Positions 1 through 8,987 of a stretch of DNA of 64,000 nt are shown here, one piece after another. The DNA comes from Actinokineospora inagensis DSM 44258 (lineage in GTDB: Bacteria; Actinomycetota; Actinomycetes; Mycobacteriales; Pseudonocardiaceae), in NCBI RefSeq assembly GCF_000482865.1, contig NZ_AXWW01000010.1, forward strand, positions 1-64,000, written 5' to 3'. The stretch's first letter is position 1; each line of letters starts with the position of its first letter. The notes under the pieces are model-generated. The model was not told the DNA's origin. It was given only the letters and a program-made list of their open reading frames with translations, and made no database searches. The position numbers and the translations under genes were made by a program.

Positions 1-153
1 TGGCGGGTAAGGCCACGTCTTTCCAGTGGCCCCGCCTTTTTGCCTTACCCAGGCTGCCGCTAGGGGCCCCAAACAAAACAACTTCACCACAACGGGCACC
101 CCCGCTTTAATCTGGCGCCCGAGGCCGGCGTCGCCGCCAGGCGACAAGGCCGA
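1..153 (-). repeat. Dispersed palindromic repeat, copy 1 (cut by window start)
   Basis: This is the reverse-oriented first copy of a repeat also found at 17480-17718 and 54204-54443. One 31-base terminal arm lies at 67-97 and the central stem at about 1-50; the other arm is beyond the window edge. Similarity to the 17.5 kb copy continues outward to about position 190. It lies just downstream of the GTPase gene that ends at 186. No transposase is nearby. Short open frames through it are conserved only because the DNA repeat is conserved. Confidence 0.85.
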
Positions 154-185
154 ACAGCGAGGCGAAGCCGAAGCCCAGTGACCCC

Positions 186-1970
186 TCACACCTCCCCAAG
201 AACACGCCCAAGCACCCCCGCCCGCTCCACCAGTCCCGCCGCAGCCCCCGCACCCCCTCCCCCCACACCAGCAACAGTCAACGCCTTCCGCCGAGCAACC
301 AACCCCTCATGCTGCTTCACCAAAGCCTCATCAACCGCCTGCTCAGCCACCGCCCGCCAAGTCAGCACCGCCCGATCCACCGCATGCGTCATATCAACCG
401 CCGCAGCCCCAAACGCATCCCGCAAAGCACTGGTCAAAGCCGCCCGAGTCCGCCCAGTAGCAGCCAACCGCCGCTTGTGCGTAAAGAACCCCACAGCCAA
501 CACCGACCCCAACGCCAGCGGCGCCAACGGCGACAACGCCGCAGCACCAAGCGCCGTGGCCAAATAGCTGACACTCCCCGCCATCATCACCGTCGGCAAC
601 CCCTCCGCAAAGAGATCAAACCGAGCCGCCACCCGAGTCGCGGTGAACGAAGGACCGTCAGGCCGGGCAAGAATCGCAAGATCTACCACCTCGGCATCCA
701 CCCCCGAAAGATACCCGGCAAACGCCGGAACAGCGATCTCCTCCACCGCCACCGTGATCTCCACCCAAGCAGCAGCCATCGACTGATCAAGGCTGTCCGG
801 CAACGCGTCCACATACCGCGACATCGCCCCCGGCGAGCTCAGCTCAGCGATCTCATCCTCATACACCCGACGAAACCGATCCAAAACAGCCTTCACCTGC
901 CGACCAGCATCACGAGCAAGAAGCTGCTGATCCAGCGCGTGCAGCTTCCGATCACGACGCCGACCGGCAAGCGCGGCCAACTCCCCGTCCACCTCAGCCA
1001 ACCGAGCAGCCACCGCGGCCTCATCCTCAGCCGCCACAGCCGCCGCATCCCCTTCAACCGAGGCCAGTTCACGCGCCGCAGCCGTCGCCAACGCCAGCAC
1101 ACCCCCCGCCCGAATCAGCTCACGCCGCTCCGCCCACATACCCACATGCCGCTCCAGCGCCGAAAACCCACTCCGTTCCCGTCGCGCGGCAGCACGCTCA
1201 CTCTCCCCCGCCGCAGCCAACACCTGAGCCGCCTCGGCAAGTTTCGCGCTGACCGGCAGCCACGGAGCACTCAGCAAACGCGCGGCAGAGCCATCAACCG
1301 ATCGGGCGAGCCGCTCACGGTTCTCAGTCAGCAACTCACGCCACCCCGCCGAGTCCTCCACCTTGGTCAGCACAAACGCCACCGTGGGCACCCGCGAAGC
1401 AGCCTCACGAAGAAAGTCCAACTCATGCCGCAGAATCGGCTGATCCTGCGCGGACACCGCGAACAACAACACATCCGCCCGACACAGCGCAGCGACCGTC
1501 GCATGCCGGTGCCCCACCGTCAGGCTGTCCACCCCGGGCGTGTCCACCAGCCGAATCCCCCGCAGCACAGGGCTGTTGACCGTGATGTCCACCCCCGTGA
1601 CACCACGACGCCGCGCCGGATCACCGAGAACCGAGGCGTACTCGGCAAGGCGAGCCGGATCGATGGTTTCGGACTCCTCACCCCGGCGAACCACAGCGGT
1701 AACCGAGTCCCCATAGGACAGTGTCACCTGCGTCTCACTGGCGATGTCCGCGTCGACCGGCAACAACCCGGGCACGCCCGCCAACGCGTTCACCAGTCTG
1801 CTCTTGCCGCGCTTCTGCGCCCCGGCGACAACCACCGTGGTGACCGACTCCGACCACCGGTTCGCCTGTTCAGCCAGGACCCCGGCCAGGTCTTCCCGCC
1901 CCAGCCGCACCGCGAGGCCGTGTGTGTCGTTGGCCAGCCGTAGGACCTGGCGGACGATGTCTTGGGTCAC
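186..1970 (-). CDS. Dynamin-like GTPase, second of a coupled pair (IniC/IniA-like)
   Basis: The 594-residue protein is a large dynamin-family GTPase. The P-loop GAQKRGKS is near residue 50, the G3 motif DTPGVDS follows, and the G4 motif is TKVE. A hydrophobic stretch near residues 445-480 could be the membrane-inserting paddle typical of bacterial dynamin-like proteins, and long Ala/Glu-rich helices surround it. Its GTG start at 1970 overlaps the stop of the upstream GTPase gene (GTGA), so translation is probably coupled. An upstream ATG would extend it by 12 residues but has no support. Known pairs of this type, such as mycobacterial IniA/IniC, act on the inner membrane under envelope stress. 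The precise role here is inferred. The family is clear; orthology to IniA or IniC is not settled. Confidence 0.85.
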   Translation of the reverse strand: MTQDIVRQVLRLANDTHGLAVRLGREDLAGVLAEQANRWSESVTTVVVAGAQKRGKSRLVNALAGVPGLLPVDADIASETQVTLSYGDSVTAVVRRGEESETIDPARLAEYASVLGDPARRRGVTGVDITVNSPVLRGIRLVDTPGVDSLTVGHRHATVAALCRADVLLFAVSAQDQPILRHELDFLREAASRVPTVAFVLTKVEDSAGWRELLTENRERLARSVDGSAARLLSAPWLPVSAKLAEAAQVLAAAGESERAAARRERSGFSALERHVGMWAERRELIRAGGVLALATAAARELASVEGDAAAVAAEDEAAVAARLAEVDGELAALAGRRRDRKLHALDQQLLARDAGRQVKAVLDRFRRVYEDEIAELSSPGAMSRYVDALPDSLDQSMAAAWVEITVAVEEIAVPAFAGYLSGVDAEVVDLAILARPDGPSFTATRVAARFDLFAEGLPTVMMAGSVSYLATALGAAALSPLAPLALGSVLAVGFFTHKRRLAATGRTRAALTSALRDAFGAAAVDMTHAVDRAVLTWRAVAEQAVDEALVKQHEGLVARRKALTVAGVGGGGAGAAAGLVERAGVLGRVLGEV

Positions 1971-3637
1971 GAACGGCTCCCGGCAAGACTTTCGAAGGCA
2001 GCGCACGCGGCTTCCAGCGCGCGTCGGACAGCGGGCGGCAGCGGCCGGTGCAGCAGGGCGCGGAACCTGGTCGCCGTGCCCAATTCATCCACATCGGACG
2101 TTCGGCCGTCCAGCAAACACCGCACCGCCCGGCGATCCGCCTCGGCGATGAGCGGTTCATCGCGCAAACGTTCCACCAGCGCGCGATCAAAGCTCACCGG
2201 AGCAGCCGCGTCGGCGATGTCCTCCAACGCGGCGAGCACGTCGTGCGCTCGGTGCCCCGCGACGGTGTGACCCGAGACGAGCGCTACCTCGCGCCAGGAC
2301 CGGGAAGCCTGACGAGCGGCCCGGACGACTTCCTCGGCCCTCGATCCCGGTGGGAGACCAAGTCGGGCAGCGGCCGTGTCCCCGCGAACCAGCCGGAACA
2401 ACTGTTCGGTCATGTCCTGGTCCAGCACCAGACCACCGGCGGCCACGGCGGCACACGCGGAAAGCACCCGCAGGCCACCGAGTTCGTCCGCGAGCGGCCG
2501 GTTCTCGTCCACAGTGGACATCAGCTTGCCGATCAGGGCGCCGTCCGGACCACCCGCGAACCGGCTGCCGAGACCACGCAGCCTGACCAGGGCGGCATGC
2601 GCCTTGAGCAGGTCCGCGTGCCGGGTGAACCGACCGATCACCGCCGCCAGACCGGGTTCGACGAACCCGGAACACCGCACGAGTTCCCGGTGGACCTCGT
2701 CAAGCCCGGCGTCGGGATGGTTCCGCAGATACTCGACCGCGACGGTGATCCCGTACCTGTGCAGCCGCTCCACCAAGCGCTCACCGGCCGGGTCCGCGCC
2801 GAACTCGGTCAGGTCCAGCAGCAGGTCTTCCACCACGACCGGCGACTTCGCGGCCAGCGAGCGCAGCTCGACCAGGTCCTCGGTGCTCAACAGCCGCGCC
2901 CGCCCGGTCTCGGCGAGCAGCCCGATGACCGGGGTCACGTCCAGCACGGTCGGACCGAGTTCCGCCGCCGCGCGAGCCGTCAACCGACGCGCGGTCGGCC
3001 ACGGGTCGGTGTCGTCGGCACGCCGGTCGACCTGGCTGAGCACGGCGGCCGTGTTGACCGCGGTGAGTCCGCACGCGGTGGCGAGCGACCTGAACTGGTC
3101 CAATGTGTCCGCGTCGAACCGCTGGACGTAGCGCAAGACATAAACCAGGGCCTGTGCGTGCTCGGCCGCGGCGTCGCCGAACAGGAGGGCGCGGGTCGTT
3201 TCCTCGGAGTCGGTGACGGTGTTGAGGCCCGGGGTGTCGATCACGGTGACGGTGCGCAGCCACGGGTCCGGCAGGCGCACCCGGATCCGGACGACGTCCC
3301 CAGCAGGCCCGCCGAGGTCACCGAGCGGCAGCGGGACCGACCGGGTGCGGCCCGCGGCGTCCTCGACCAGGGCGTGCGGGGTCGGGCCGTACTCGTACCA
3401 GGTCACGACCCGGGTGCACTCCCCCGCGTCGACCGCCGCCACCGGGCGACCGAGGATGGCGTTGATCAGGGTCGACTTGCCCGCGCTGACCGCTCCGGCC
3501 ACGGCGAGCTGCAGCGGTCGGTCGAGCCGGTCGGCGATGGCAGCGAGCTCCGCGCGCAGGCCGAGGTCGGTCGCGCGGTCGGCACCCGAGCGGCACAGGG
3601 CGCGCAGGACCGCCGCGGCCCGGTCGGGATGGGTCAC
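1967..3637 (-). CDS. Dynamin-like GTPase, first of a coupled pair (IniA/IniC-like)
   Basis: The 556-residue protein carries P-loop GAVSAGKST near residue 48, G3 motif DTPGLNT and a G4-type SQVD. The remainder is Ala/Leu/Arg-rich and predicted helical, as in the stalk of bacterial dynamin-like proteins. It shares only the fold and motifs with its downstream partner, so the two may work as a heteromeric pair. The GTG start at 3637 overlaps the stop of the His/Asp-rich gene by four bases, and its own stop overlaps the next start. The three genes therefore form one tightly coupled operon. Expected location is the cytoplasmic face of the membrane. Confidence 0.85.
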   Translation of the reverse strand: MTHPDRAAAVLRALCRSGADRATDLGLRAELAAIADRLDRPLQLAVAGAVSAGKSTLINAILGRPVAAVDAGECTRVVTWYEYGPTPHALVEDAAGRTRSVPLPLGDLGGPAGDVVRIRVRLPDPWLRTVTVIDTPGLNTVTDSEETTRALLFGDAAAEHAQALVYVLRYVQRFDADTLDQFRSLATACGLTAVNTAAVLSQVDRRADDTDPWPTARRLTARAAAELGPTVLDVTPVIGLLAETGRARLLSTEDLVELRSLAAKSPVVVEDLLLDLTEFGADPAGERLVERLHRYGITVAVEYLRNHPDAGLDEVHRELVRCSGFVEPGLAAVIGRFTRHADLLKAHAALVRLRGLGSRFAGGPDGALIGKLMSTVDENRPLADELGGLRVLSACAAVAAGGLVLDQDMTEQLFRLVRGDTAAARLGLPPGSRAEEVVRAARQASRSWREVALVSGHTVAGHRAHDVLAALEDIADAAAPVSFDRALVERLRDEPLIAEADRRAVRCLLDGRTSDVDELGTATRFRALLHRPLPPAVRRALEAACAAFESLAGSRS

Positions 3638-3978
3638 CAGTGCACTCCAGGATGGCCGTCGTCACCCTGCCCATCGGTGTGGTCGTACCAGTCGCTACCG
3701 GGATCACCGTGGTCGGCCATGTGGTGGTCATCAACGTGGTGGTCATCGGAGTGGTGATCGGCGTGGTCGTCAGCGTGGTGGTGGTCGAACAGGTCGTAGC
3801 CGAGGTCCTCGTGGGAGTGGGGCTCGGCGTGGTCGAGGTCGGGCAGCAGGTCGTGCTCGACGGGCTCGTGGCCGGTGAAGGTCACGTCGAGCATCGCCGC
3901 GCTGGTCTCCGGCGGCAGCGGCCGGACACTGTCGAGCAGCAGCGCACGCAGCGCGTCCTGGGAGAACTCCTCAGTCAC
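3634..3978 (-). CDS. Small His/Asp-rich protein heading the dynamin operon (IniB-like position)
   Basis: The 114-residue protein has an acidic N-terminal part (about residues 1-50, with a short ALRALLLDS helix) and a C-terminal half dominated by alternating His and Asp. The His/Asp tail suggests binding of divalent metal such as Zn, Ni or Cu; that is inference from composition. It starts with GTG at 3978, preceded by a good ribosome binding site (GGAGG about six bases upstream), and overlaps the first GTPase gene. Its place matches IniB in iniBAC-type operons, and the N-terminal segment could be a short IniB-type domain, but I cannot confirm homology by eye. The reverse strand also reads open because of the repetitive composition and is not considered coding. 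Confidence 0.7.
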   Translation of the reverse strand: MTEEFSQDALRALLLDSVRPLPPETSAAMLDVTFTGHEPVEHDLLPDLDHAEPHSHEDLGYDLFDHHHADDHADHHSDDHHVDDHHMADHGDPGSDWYDHTDGQGDDGHPGVHW

Positions 3979-4060
3979 CGATGACCTCCGGGCGATAACG
4001 CGACCCCCGGTCGCGGCGAATCACCGACTGACCCCGAGAGATCGTCGAGAGTGGAGCGCG
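3979..4060. promoter_or_regulatory. Divergent promoter region between the dynamin operon and the ECF sigma gene
   Basis: Only 82 bases separate the two divergent starts. A perfect 7-base palindrome, CGCGACC-ccc-GGTCGCG, lies at 3999-4015 near the centre and could be an operator shared by both directions. I do not see convincing -35/-10 boxes. Confidence 0.4.
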
Positions 4061-4597
4061 GTGACCCCTGGCCCCTTCCCGGACCCGGAGGCCGACCTCG
4101 TGCGGGCCGCCGCGGCCGGTGACCAGGCGGCGTTCCGCGTGCTCTGGGCGGACGCGGAGCGGCGGGCGTACGCGCTGTGCGTGCGGCTCACCGGCAACCA
4201 CGCCGACGCGGCGGACGCCCTGCAGGAGACCCAGGTCGCCGCGTGGCAGGGCCTGCCCCGGTTCACCGGGTCGTGCACGTTCGCGGTGTGGGTCTACGCG
4301 ATCGCCCGCAACGCCGCACTGACCGTGCTGCGCACCCGCAAGCGCCGCGCCGAGGTCGACCTGGACGGTGTCGCCGAGCCCGCCTCCGGCCCGTTCGCCG
4401 ACGCGGTCGCGACCACCATGGACGTCCGGTCGGCGCTGGCGACCCTGCCCGAGCGGCACCGGGAAGCCATCCTGCTGTGGGCGGGCGGCCTGACCTACGA
4501 CCAGGTCGCGTCCGTCATGGCGGCCCCGGTCAACTCGGTGCGCGTGTGGATCCACCGTGGACGCCGCGCACTGCGCGAACAGCTCGGGCACCAGTAG
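4061..4597 (+). CDS. ECF-type RNA polymerase sigma factor
   Basis: The 178-residue protein has sigma region 2 (about residues 15-70, including LTGNHADAADALQET) and region 4 (about 115-170, with LPERHREAI, LTYDQVA and the helix NSVRVWIHRGRRAL). These define a two-domain extracytoplasmic-function sigma factor. The GTG at 4061 is chosen because GGAG sits four bases upstream and region 2 begins soon after; the open frame extends further but into the neighbouring promoter. No anti-sigma gene is adjacent. It lies between the dynamin operon (divergent) and the GrpE-like operon (convergent, 10 bases apart), so it is a natural candidate to control both. That is inference. Confidence 0.88.
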   Translation: MTPGPFPDPEADLVRAAAAGDQAAFRVLWADAERRAYALCVRLTGNHADAADALQETQVAAWQGLPRFTGSCTFAVWVYAIARNAALTVLRTRKRRAEVDLDGVAEPASGPFADAVATTMDVRSALATLPERHREAILLWAGGLTYDQVASVMAAPVNSVRVWIHRGRRALREQLGHQ

Positions 4598-4607
4598 CTC
4601 GACCTCC

Positions 4608-5441
4608 TCAGCGGTACAGGACGACGTCCGGCAACCGCAGCACGGCGCCGCGGTCGAGGTACCCGGGTTTGACCGTCTCGGCCACCCGATCGCGCAGGTC
4701 CGGCCGCGGCGCGTCAACCGAGCCGACGGCGGTGTGCCGGTGCGGGTCGAACAGCTCGCCGTCCGCGCGGACCGGCGTGACCCCGACCGCCCCCAGCGCC
4801 CCGAGCAGGTGGTCGGCCAGGCCAGGTCCGCGTTCGGTGAGCTGGTCACGCAACCGGATGGCTGCCTGGACGAGGGCGGCGCGGTCGTGCGGCTGGTCGA
4901 GCAGCCGGGTCACCTGGGTGCGGATCGCCTCGCCCGGCGCGTTGGCCGCGACCACCCGCAGCGCGTCCGCCAGCACCACGCTGTCCTCGGGCCGCCGGTG
5001 TTCGGGCAGACCCAGCATCGGCGTGGGCGACAAGCCGTCGCCGAACCCGGCGACAGCGGGCGGGACCGACACCCGGCGGCGGGTGATCGCGAACCCGGCG
5101 CCCGCCAACACGAGCACGCCGAACCCGATCAACGCGGGCAGCAGCCAGGGCGACCCGCCCGATTCCGGTTCGCCGGGCTGGGGGGCGTTCGTGCCGTTAC
5201 CCGCCGTGGGCTGCTGGGTGCTGGGCTGCTGAGTACTGATCTGCTGGGTGCTGGGCTGAGCCGTGCTGGTCTGCGGCGCCGTGACAACGGGCGTCCCGGG
5301 CACCGCCGTTGTCGACGGCGGCGCGGCGGGCTGGGTCGGCTGCGGCTGGGCGTGCGCGGACGGCGCCGCAAGCACGAACAGGGCGGTCAGGACGCAGGCG
5401 ACGGCGGACAGGCGGGGGCGGGTCACGGGGGGATTGTTCAC
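4608..5441 (-). CDS. Membrane-anchored GrpE-like protein
   Basis: The 277-residue protein has a cleavable-looking signal (residues about 10-31, ending in AHA), then a Pro/Thr/Gln-rich low-complexity spacer with repeated STQQ units, and a transmembrane helix near residues 100-122 followed by RRR. The C-terminal domain has the layout of the GrpE beta-wing: GVTPVRADGELFDPHRHTAV, then a spacer, then VKPGYLDRGAVLRLPDVVLY. In GrpE this head contacts the DnaK nucleotide-binding domain. The order signal-spacer-TM-GrpE-like puts this head in the cytoplasm if the spacer is outside. The GTG start at 5441 overlaps the upstream stop (GTGA). No hsp70 gene lies in the window. The GrpE assignment rests on the C-terminal motif only. 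Confidence 0.72.
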   Translation of the reverse strand: MNNPPVTRPRLSAVACVLTALFVLAAPSAHAQPQPTQPAAPPSTTAVPGTPVVTAPQTSTAQPSTQQISTQQPSTQQPTAGNGTNAPQPGEPESGGSPWLLPALIGFGVLVLAGAGFAITRRRVSVPPAVAGFGDGLSPTPMLGLPEHRRPEDSVVLADALRVVAANAPGEAIRTQVTRLLDQPHDRAALVQAAIRLRDQLTERGPGLADHLLGALGAVGVTPVRADGELFDPHRHTAVGSVDAPRPDLRDRVAETVKPGYLDRGAVLRLPDVVLYR

Positions 5442-6088
5442 CCGTCGATGGCGTCTTGAGCGCGGGAGATGGCCTGGTCGGTCCCGATGTAGAGGTCGGT
5501 GGCCGTCTCGTGCGCCTCGGTGAGCGCCGAGCGCTGCGCGTTCTCGACGGTGATCTGGTGGTCGACCTGGTCGGCGTAGATCTGGCCCTCCAGGGCGGCG
5601 GTGTTGCGGGACACGGTGTCGATGTGCTGGTTGGCGGCCGCGACGTCGTCGGCGGACACCGAACCGGGGTGCAGCGCGTCCTGGTAGAGCGTGTGCGCGT
5701 CGGCGAGACCGCTGGTGGTCATGTCCATGACTGCCTGGGTGCCGCTGGGGATGTCGTACGGCGCCGGGTAGGCCGAGGAGATGTCGCTGTAGTCGGTGTG
5801 GGCCGCGTCGGGGTAGATGGCGGCGGTGCTCAGGTCGCCGTAGGTCGGGTCCGTGGAGTAGCCCGGGTCGGCGGAGTAGCCGGGGTCGATCGAGTGGTCC
5901 AGGGCGGCCGTGTGGTCGTAGGCCACGTCGGCGTACCCGTCGCCGCTGAGGTCGTACACGGTGACGTCGACCTGGCCGTCACCGTCCACATCGGACGCGA
6001 CGGCGTCCGCGACGTGGTCACCGTTGGTGTCGACCATGGCGGTGTCCACGGTTCCGTCGTTGTTGGCGTCGGCGACGTAGAGGTCCAT
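5438..6088 (-). CDS. Protein with Ca-binding-type DxNxDG repeats
   Basis: The 216-residue protein starts with four short acidic repeats in about 55 residues: DANNDGTVD, DTNGDHVAD, DVDGDGQVD and DLSGDGYAD. These resemble dockerin, VCBS or thrombospondin-3 calcium loops. A Tyr/Asp/Pro-rich middle follows, then an Ala/Gln-rich C-terminal helical segment. There is no signal peptide, so the protein may be cytoplasmic or exported by a non-Sec route. The ATG at 6088 has GGAAGGA just upstream. Its stop overlaps the GrpE-like gene start, so the two are co-translated. It resembles actinobacterial proteins of unknown function; the link to GrpE and dynamin genes is positional. Confidence 0.75.
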   Translation of the reverse strand: MDLYVADANNDGTVDTAMVDTNGDHVADAVASDVDGDGQVDVTVYDLSGDGYADVAYDHTAALDHSIDPGYSADPGYSTDPTYGDLSTAAIYPDAAHTDYSDISSAYPAPYDIPSGTQAVMDMTTSGLADAHTLYQDALHPGSVSADDVAAANQHIDTVSRNTAALEGQIYADQVDHQITVENAQRSALTEAHETATDLYIGTDQAISRAQDAIDG

Positions 6089-6121
6089 CGTCCGTCCTTC
6101 CGTCCGGGGTTCGCTGACTAC

Positions 6122-6149
6122 CAGACGGCGGTGGCGGCGGAAGAGTTAC
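6122..6149 (-). promoter_or_regulatory. Candidate ECF-type promoter for the Ca-repeat/GrpE-like operon
   Basis: On the minus strand GTAAC (6149-6145) is followed after about 17 bases by CGTCTG (6127-6122). This resembles the GGAAC-N16/17-CGTC pattern of many ECF sigma factors and would give a leader of roughly 30 bases before the ATG at 6088. The match is imperfect. Confidence 0.3.
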
Positions 6150-6196
6150 ACCGACTTCGAAACAAGCTCCCCGGGTGCGTTGACCTGGGAGAAGAG

Positions 6197-6257
6197 GAGT
6201 GCGGCCCCGTCAAGGCTGATCGGGGGGCTGTCAGAAGACTTGGCCGGGGCCGCACTC
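6197..6257. repeat. Long-armed inverted repeat between the Ca-repeat operon and lysC
   Basis: Thirteen-base perfect arms, GAGTGCGGCCCCG (6197-6209) and CGGGGCCGCACTC (6245-6257), flank 35 bases. It could fold as RNA or be a protein-binding site. It lies beyond the terminator hairpins of the lysC operon and upstream of the gene starting at 6088. Confidence 0.6.
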
Positions 6258-6271
6258 ACCAGTTCGCGGCA

Positions 6272-6346
6272 CCGGGGGGCCGTGTTACACGCCCCCCGGA
6301 AACTCCCCCGGACGGGGCTGGTGTTGACCGTCGGTGACGGAATCGA

Positions 6347-6357
<11 letters not shown>
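6272..6357 (-). terminator. Tandem hairpins ending the poly-amino-acid operon
   Basis: Two hairpins follow one another at the end of the aspartokinase gene. GGGGCTGGTG (6314-6323) pairs with CACCAGCCCC (6348-6357), overlapping the stop codon. CCGGGGGGC (6272-6280) pairs with GCCCCCCGG (6291-6299). No T-run follows, as is common for actinobacterial terminators. Confidence 0.55.
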
Positions 6358-7609
<1,252 letters not shown>

Positions 7610-7610
7610 G

Positions 7611-8987
7611 TCAGCCCCGTTCCCGGTGTGGCAGGGCCTCGATCGCCTCGACGAGGAGGTCGCAGGCGGTGTCCAGGACCTCGGCGGTGACGTTGAGCGG
7701 CGGCAGCAACCGGACCACGTTGTCGTCGCGGCCGCCCAGTTCGACGATCAGGCCCTGGCGGAGCACGGTGTCGCGCACGGCGGCGGCCAGCGCCCCGGCC
7801 GGGGTGCCGTCGGGGGCGTCGGCCAGCTCGATGCCCCACATCAGGCCGAGGCCGCGCACCTCGCGGACCAGCGGGTGCCCCTCGATCCGGGCGAGCCGCT
7901 CGACGACCTGCTCACCGCGGGCGACGACGTTGCCGAGCACGTTGTCCCGCCGGATGATCCGCACCGACTCGGCGCCCGCGGCGAAGGCGAGCTGGTTGCC
8001 GCGGAAGGTGCCGGTGTGCGAACCGGGGGCCCACACGTCCAGCCGCTCGTCGTAGAAGATCACCGCGACCGGGGAGCCGACGCCGCTGAGCGCCTTGGAG
8101 GCGATGACGACGTCCGGGACGATCCCGTACTGCTCGAAGGCGAACCAGGTGCCGGTGCGGCCGCAGCCGGTCTGCACCTCGTCGACGACCAGCGGGATGT
8201 CCAGCTCGGCGGTGACCGCGCGGACCCGGCGGACGAACTCCGGCCGGGCCGGGATCACGCCGCCCTCGCCCTGCACCAGCTCCATGATCACCGCGGCGGG
8301 CTTGGCGATGCCGCCGTTCGGGTCGCGCAGGGACCGCTCCAGGTAGGTGACGCAGTTGGTCTCGCAGGTGTCCGGGCGCAGGCCGAGCGGGCACCGAGCG
8401 CACGACGAGTACGGGAAGAAGTGCACGCCCGGCATGCCGTTGGCGATCGGCCGCTTCTGCGACACGAGACCGGTCAACGCCATCGCGGCGTGGCTGGCGC
8501 CGTGGAAACCGCCCTGGAAGGACACGATGTCGCCGCGACCGGTGGCGGTCTTGCACAGCTTGATGGCCGCGTCGACCGCGTTCGCCCCGGTCGGCCCGCA
8601 GAAGTGGATCTTCGTCCGGTCCCGCATGGCGGCCGGGAGCATGGACAACTGCGCCTCGGTGAACGCGTCCTTGGCCGGGGTCGGGAAGTCGAGGCCGTGG
8701 GTCAGCGACCCGAGCTGCTCGACCATGACCCGCACCAGCTCCGGGTGGTTGTGCCCGAGGGAGAGCACCCCCGCGCCCGCCAGGAAGTCGATGAACACGT
8801 TGCCGTCGACGTCCCGGACGAAGCTGCCCTCACCGCGCTCGATGGCGATCGGCAGGCCACGCGGGTAGCTGCGCGCGTTGGACTCGGTGCGCGCCTGCCG
8901 GGCCAGGTACTCCGCGGAGCGCGGGCCGGGCAACGGGGTCTCCACCCGCGGCCTGCGCAGCTCGGTCTCGGCGATCAGGTTGGTCAT
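7611..8987 (-). CDS. Diaminobutyrate-2-oxoglutarate aminotransferase (EctB/Dat family)
   Basis: The 458-residue PLP class-III aminotransferase should convert aspartate-4-semialdehyde plus an amino donor to L-2,4-diaminobutyrate. Visible features are [11 protein letters not shown] near residue 115, the cofactor aspartate in VVDEVQTG, and the Schiff-base lysine in IASKALSG. A Cys-containing insertion ([10 protein letters not shown], then CETNC) is typical of this subfamily. The ATG at 8987 overlaps the synthetase stop (ATGA), fixing the start; an upstream in-frame ATG lies inside the synthetase gene. Ectoine genes ectA and ectC are absent, so this is not an ectoine locus. Its neighbours suggest the diaminobutyrate is polymerised. 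Confidence 0.88.
   Translation of the reverse strand: MTNLIAETELRRPRVETPLPGPRSAEYLARQARTESNARSYPRGLPIAIERGEGSFVRDVDGNVFIDFLAGAGVLSLGHNHPELVRVMVEQLGSLTHGLDFPTPAKDAFTEAQLSMLPAAMRDRTKIHFCGPTGANAVDAAIKLCKTATGRGDIVSFQGGFHGASHAAMALTGLVSQKRPIANGMPGVHFFPYSSCARCPLGLRPDTCETNCVTYLERSLRDPNGGIAKPAAVIMELVQGEGGVIPARPEFVRRVRAVTAELDIPLVVDEVQTGCGRTGTWFAFEQYGIVPDVVIASKALSGVGSPVAVIFYDERLDVWAPGSHTGTFRGNQLAFAAGAESVRIIRRDNVLGNVVARGEQVVERLARIEGHPLVREVRGLGLMWGIELADAPDGTPAGALAAAVRDTVLRQGLIVELGGRDDNVVRLLPPLNVTAEVLDTACDLLVEAIEALPHRERG

Noticed and set aside
1922-3757. Plus-strand open frame of 611 codons
   Set aside because: Antisense to the dynamin-like GTPase whose G motifs are intact.
3640-3984. Plus-strand Val-rich ORF opposite the His/Asp-rich gene
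   Set aside because: Mirror of the GTG/CAC-rich repeats; the minus-strand gene has the ribosome binding site and coupled stop.
7611-8987. Ectoine biosynthesis locus
   Set aside because: EctB-like gene is present but ectA, ectC and ectD are absent, and the gene is coupled to a Pls-type synthetase.
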